Assembly (NCBI RefSeq): GCF_030732005.1
Contig: NZ_JAROCA010000098.1
Location: 1-6,762 of the forward strand
Direction of reading: 5' to 3'
Source of the DNA: Tigheibacillus jepli
GTDB taxonomy: Bacteria > Bacillota > Bacilli > Bacillales > Amphibacillaceae
DNA: 6,762 nucleotides
Shown here: piece by piece, positions 5,601 through 6,762 of the stretch
Numbering within the stretch: position 1 is the stretch's first letter
How the letters are laid out: every line of letters begins with the position of its first letter
Notes under the pieces: model-generated
Database searches by the model: none
What the model was told of the DNA's origin: nothing
The model's input: only the letters and a program-made list of their open reading frames with translations
Translations under genes and position numbers: made by a program

Positions 5601-6072
5601 GTGGGGTAACAAAATCAACCATGGCGGTTATACAGCTAATCTCGATCAACACGTAACTGTTTTCATTATTGGCATGCGCATTAACAAATGGTGGGCTGTC
5701 CACAAATGGCTGCCCGTTTTCATGGCAATGCCGAAAATGATACGTGAGCTTTATACGCAAAAAGAATATGGTTTCCTGTCGATGCAATCCTATTTCGGCT
5801 TGCGCACAACTTTGATGGTGCAGTACTGGCGCTCCAACGAAGAATTGATTGCGTATGCAAGAGATACGACACACCTCAAGGCCTGGAAAGATTTCAACCG
5901 GAAGACCAGACACAACGATGCGGTTGGGATTTATCATGAAACGTACAATGTAGGACCCGGAAGTTATGAATGCGTCTACAGGAATATGCCGATATTTGGG
6001 CTTGCCAATGCCGTCGGTAATCAGAAAATCACACCGGATATGAATACAGCAAAGAAGCGGCTGCACTCTTGA
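5601..6072 (+). CDS. DUF4188 (monooxygenase af470-like) protein with an apparent one-base insertion after the start
   Basis: The product, about 156 residues, belongs to the DUF4188 family (Pfam name: Monooxygenase af470-like), predicted to share the ferredoxin-like fold of small monooxygenases. The reaction is unknown. Family features are GGYTANLD, VFIIGMRINKWWAVHKWLPVFMAMPKMIREL, VQYWRSNEELIAYAR, LKAWKDFNR, DAVGIYHETY and the N-M-P-I-FGLA segment. The C-terminus is complete. The start is problematic. An ideal AAAGGAGG (5586-5592) sits eight bases before GTG at 5601-5603, but that GTG reads GTG GGG TAA. Removing one G from the GGGG run gives GTG GGT AAC AAA ATC and continues in frame into the conserved domain (MGNKINHGGYTA). 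As written, the only in-frame starts are ATG 5524 or TTG 5563 inside padR, both without good ribosome sites. I infer either a base error or a recent frameshift. It forms an operon with padR. Confidence 0.85.
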
Positions 6073-6137
6073 TGTTTCTAAGATCGATTGAAATTTGAAA
6101 AAAAGTCATATTCGTCGCGGATAAAATTAATCGGTAG

Positions 6138-6146
6138 TGGTATCAT
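6138..6146 (+). promoter_or_regulatory. Possible extended -10 promoter for the PCYCGC lipoprotein
   Basis: TGGTATCAT fits an extended -10 (TG-N-TATNNT) 45 bases upstream of the lipoprotein start. No good -35 box lies at the right distance, so this is a weak call. The 119-bp gap after the DUF4188 gene and the lack of a visible terminator leave open transcription from the padR promoter instead. Confidence 0.3.
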
Positions 6147-6191
6147 GGTTCTATAAACACGTAACACCCAAGAACAGGAGGAACCTTCAAC

Positions 6192-6659
6192 ATGCGCATA
6201 GCATGTATTTTGCTATTAACCTTACTCGCAGCCTGTTCCGGTAATGGCAAAGACAGTCAATCCGGCCATGCGGACCATAATCCAAGATCAGGTGATCTTT
6301 GGCAGACAACGGCTTCCAACGAAGAACTGCCGAAATTTCTGGATGAAAGTGATGACAATATGCAAACACTCTACCTAGCAGTTGCCCAGCACAAAAATTT
6401 GCTCGAACAAATCCCTTGTTATTGCGGATGCGGCAATTCCGCAGACCATAAAAATAATTATGACTGCTTCATTCACGAAAACAATGGCAAAAAGGTCACA
6501 TGGGACGATCACGCAACAAGGTGCCAGGCATGCCTTGATATTGCTGCCGAATCAATCATCCAATACCAAGAAGGCACCTCTGTAAAAGATATACGCAAAA
6601 CAATCGATGAAAAATATCAAGAAGGATATGCAGACCCGACGCCAACACCTGAAATATAA
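6192..6659 (+). CDS. PCYCGC motif-containing lipoprotein
   Basis: This is a 155-residue exported lipoprotein. The signal peptide MRIACILLLTLLAAC ends in the lipobox LAAC, so C15 is expected to be lipidated and the protein anchored on the outer face of the membrane. The mature part holds the defining P75-CYCGC-G motif (C76, C78, C80), followed by DHKNNYDCF (C92), WDDHATRCQAC (C111, C114) and a tail EKYQEGYADPTPTPEI, all typical of the PCYCGC family. Six cysteines plus H86, H95 and H107 suggest metal binding or thiol chemistry outside the membrane. No member has an established function that I know of. The ATG has an AGGAGG site ten bases upstream. The gene is intact, but an IS3-family element begins only 26 bp after its stop and may have removed its terminator. 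Confidence 0.92.
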   Translation: MRIACILLLTLLAACSGNGKDSQSGHADHNPRSGDLWQTTASNEELPKFLDESDDNMQTLYLAVAQHKNLLEQIPCYCGCGNSADHKNNYDCFIHENNGKKVTWDDHATRCQACLDIAAESIIQYQEGTSVKDIRKTIDEKYQEGYADPTPTPEI

Positions 6660-6685
6660 TTAAAAAGACACCTCCTTAAGCAACT

Positions 6686-6762
6686 TGAACTGCGCCCTGT
6701 CAAGTAGACAGTGAAAAAACAAAAAGTCTATGCCACAGCCTGGTGCCGATATTCCAACGGTG
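6686..6762 (-). mobile_element. IS3-family insertion sequence, terminal end (runs off the window)
   Basis: The element seems to begin at TGAACTGCGCCCTGTC (6686 onward), a TG-starting terminal repeat of the kind seen in IS3-family elements. It contains a small CTGTC/GACAG hairpin. The transposase stop codon lies 42 bp inside the end, a usual spacing for the right end of IS3 elements. Transposase and element continue beyond 6762. The left end, target duplication and subgroup (IS150-like is possible) cannot be judged from this window. Confidence 0.65.
6728..6762 (-). CDS. IS3-family transposase OrfB, C-terminal fragment (partial)
   Basis: Read leftward from the window edge, the frame gives (S/T)PLEYRHQAVA followed by TAG (6728-6730). 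The (S/T)P-x-E-Y-R motif close to the C-terminus is characteristic of IS3-family OrfB (DDE integrase, rve domain) proteins. Only 11 residues are present, so the catalytic residues are out of view and the identification rests on this motif plus the adjacent terminal repeat. Confidence 0.6.
   Translation of the reverse strand, partial: PLEYRHQAVA

Noticed and set aside
5581..6066. Leftward 161-codon open frame opposite the DUF4188 gene
   Set aside because: The rightward frame carries the conserved family motifs. The leftward translation shows no domain and has no ribosome site.

Overview
The window looks like chromosome from a low-GC Bacillota, most probably a Bacillaceae member of the Virgibacillus/Oceanobacillus/Lentibacillus type. 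This rests on strong AGGAGG-type ribosome sites, GTG/TTG starts, and protein families typical of Bacilli: DUF1836, PadR with DUF4188, a PCYCGC lipoprotein, an M42 peptidase and hemolysin III. The genus is an inference. I see no RNA genes, CRISPR array or recognisable defence system.

Layout. Positions 1-395 hold no gene but contain a palindrome and about three tandem copies of a 52-bp hairpin-forming repeat. Next come three leftward genes: a DedA-family membrane protein (431-1048) with its own terminator, a secreted TolB-like beta-propeller gene (1160-2041) broken by two single-base frameshifts, and a DUF1836 regulator-like gene (2226-2810). The DUF1836 gene faces a rightward hemolysin III/PAQR gene (2950-3597), and two back-to-back sigma-A-like promoters lie in the gap. 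Between the convergent hemolysin III and M42 peptidase genes lies a 234-bp stretch rich in inverted repeats, including an 18-bp perfect stem, followed by a bidirectional terminator. The M42 peptidase (3832-4887, leftward) diverges from a PadR regulator (5043-5597, rightward), which is followed at once by a DUF4188 gene. A PCYCGC-motif lipoprotein (6192-6659) comes next. The window closes inside the 3' end of an IS3-family insertion sequence that starts at about 6686.

How the genes work together. The clearest functional unit is padR-DUF4188, a transcriptional repressor with a probable monooxygenase-like partner whose start site sits on the end of padR. The other genes look like independent housekeeping or envelope genes. 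The gene models need care. The starts of DUF1836, hemolysin III, PadR and the beta-propeller should be moved from the longest ORF to the sites with a ribosome site and promoter. Three separate one-base homopolymer-type indels (near 1620, 1985 and 5603) break two genes, which suggests either gene decay or base-calling errors. I found no convincing previously undescribed multi-gene system. The most interesting unexplained material is in the intergenic repeats.
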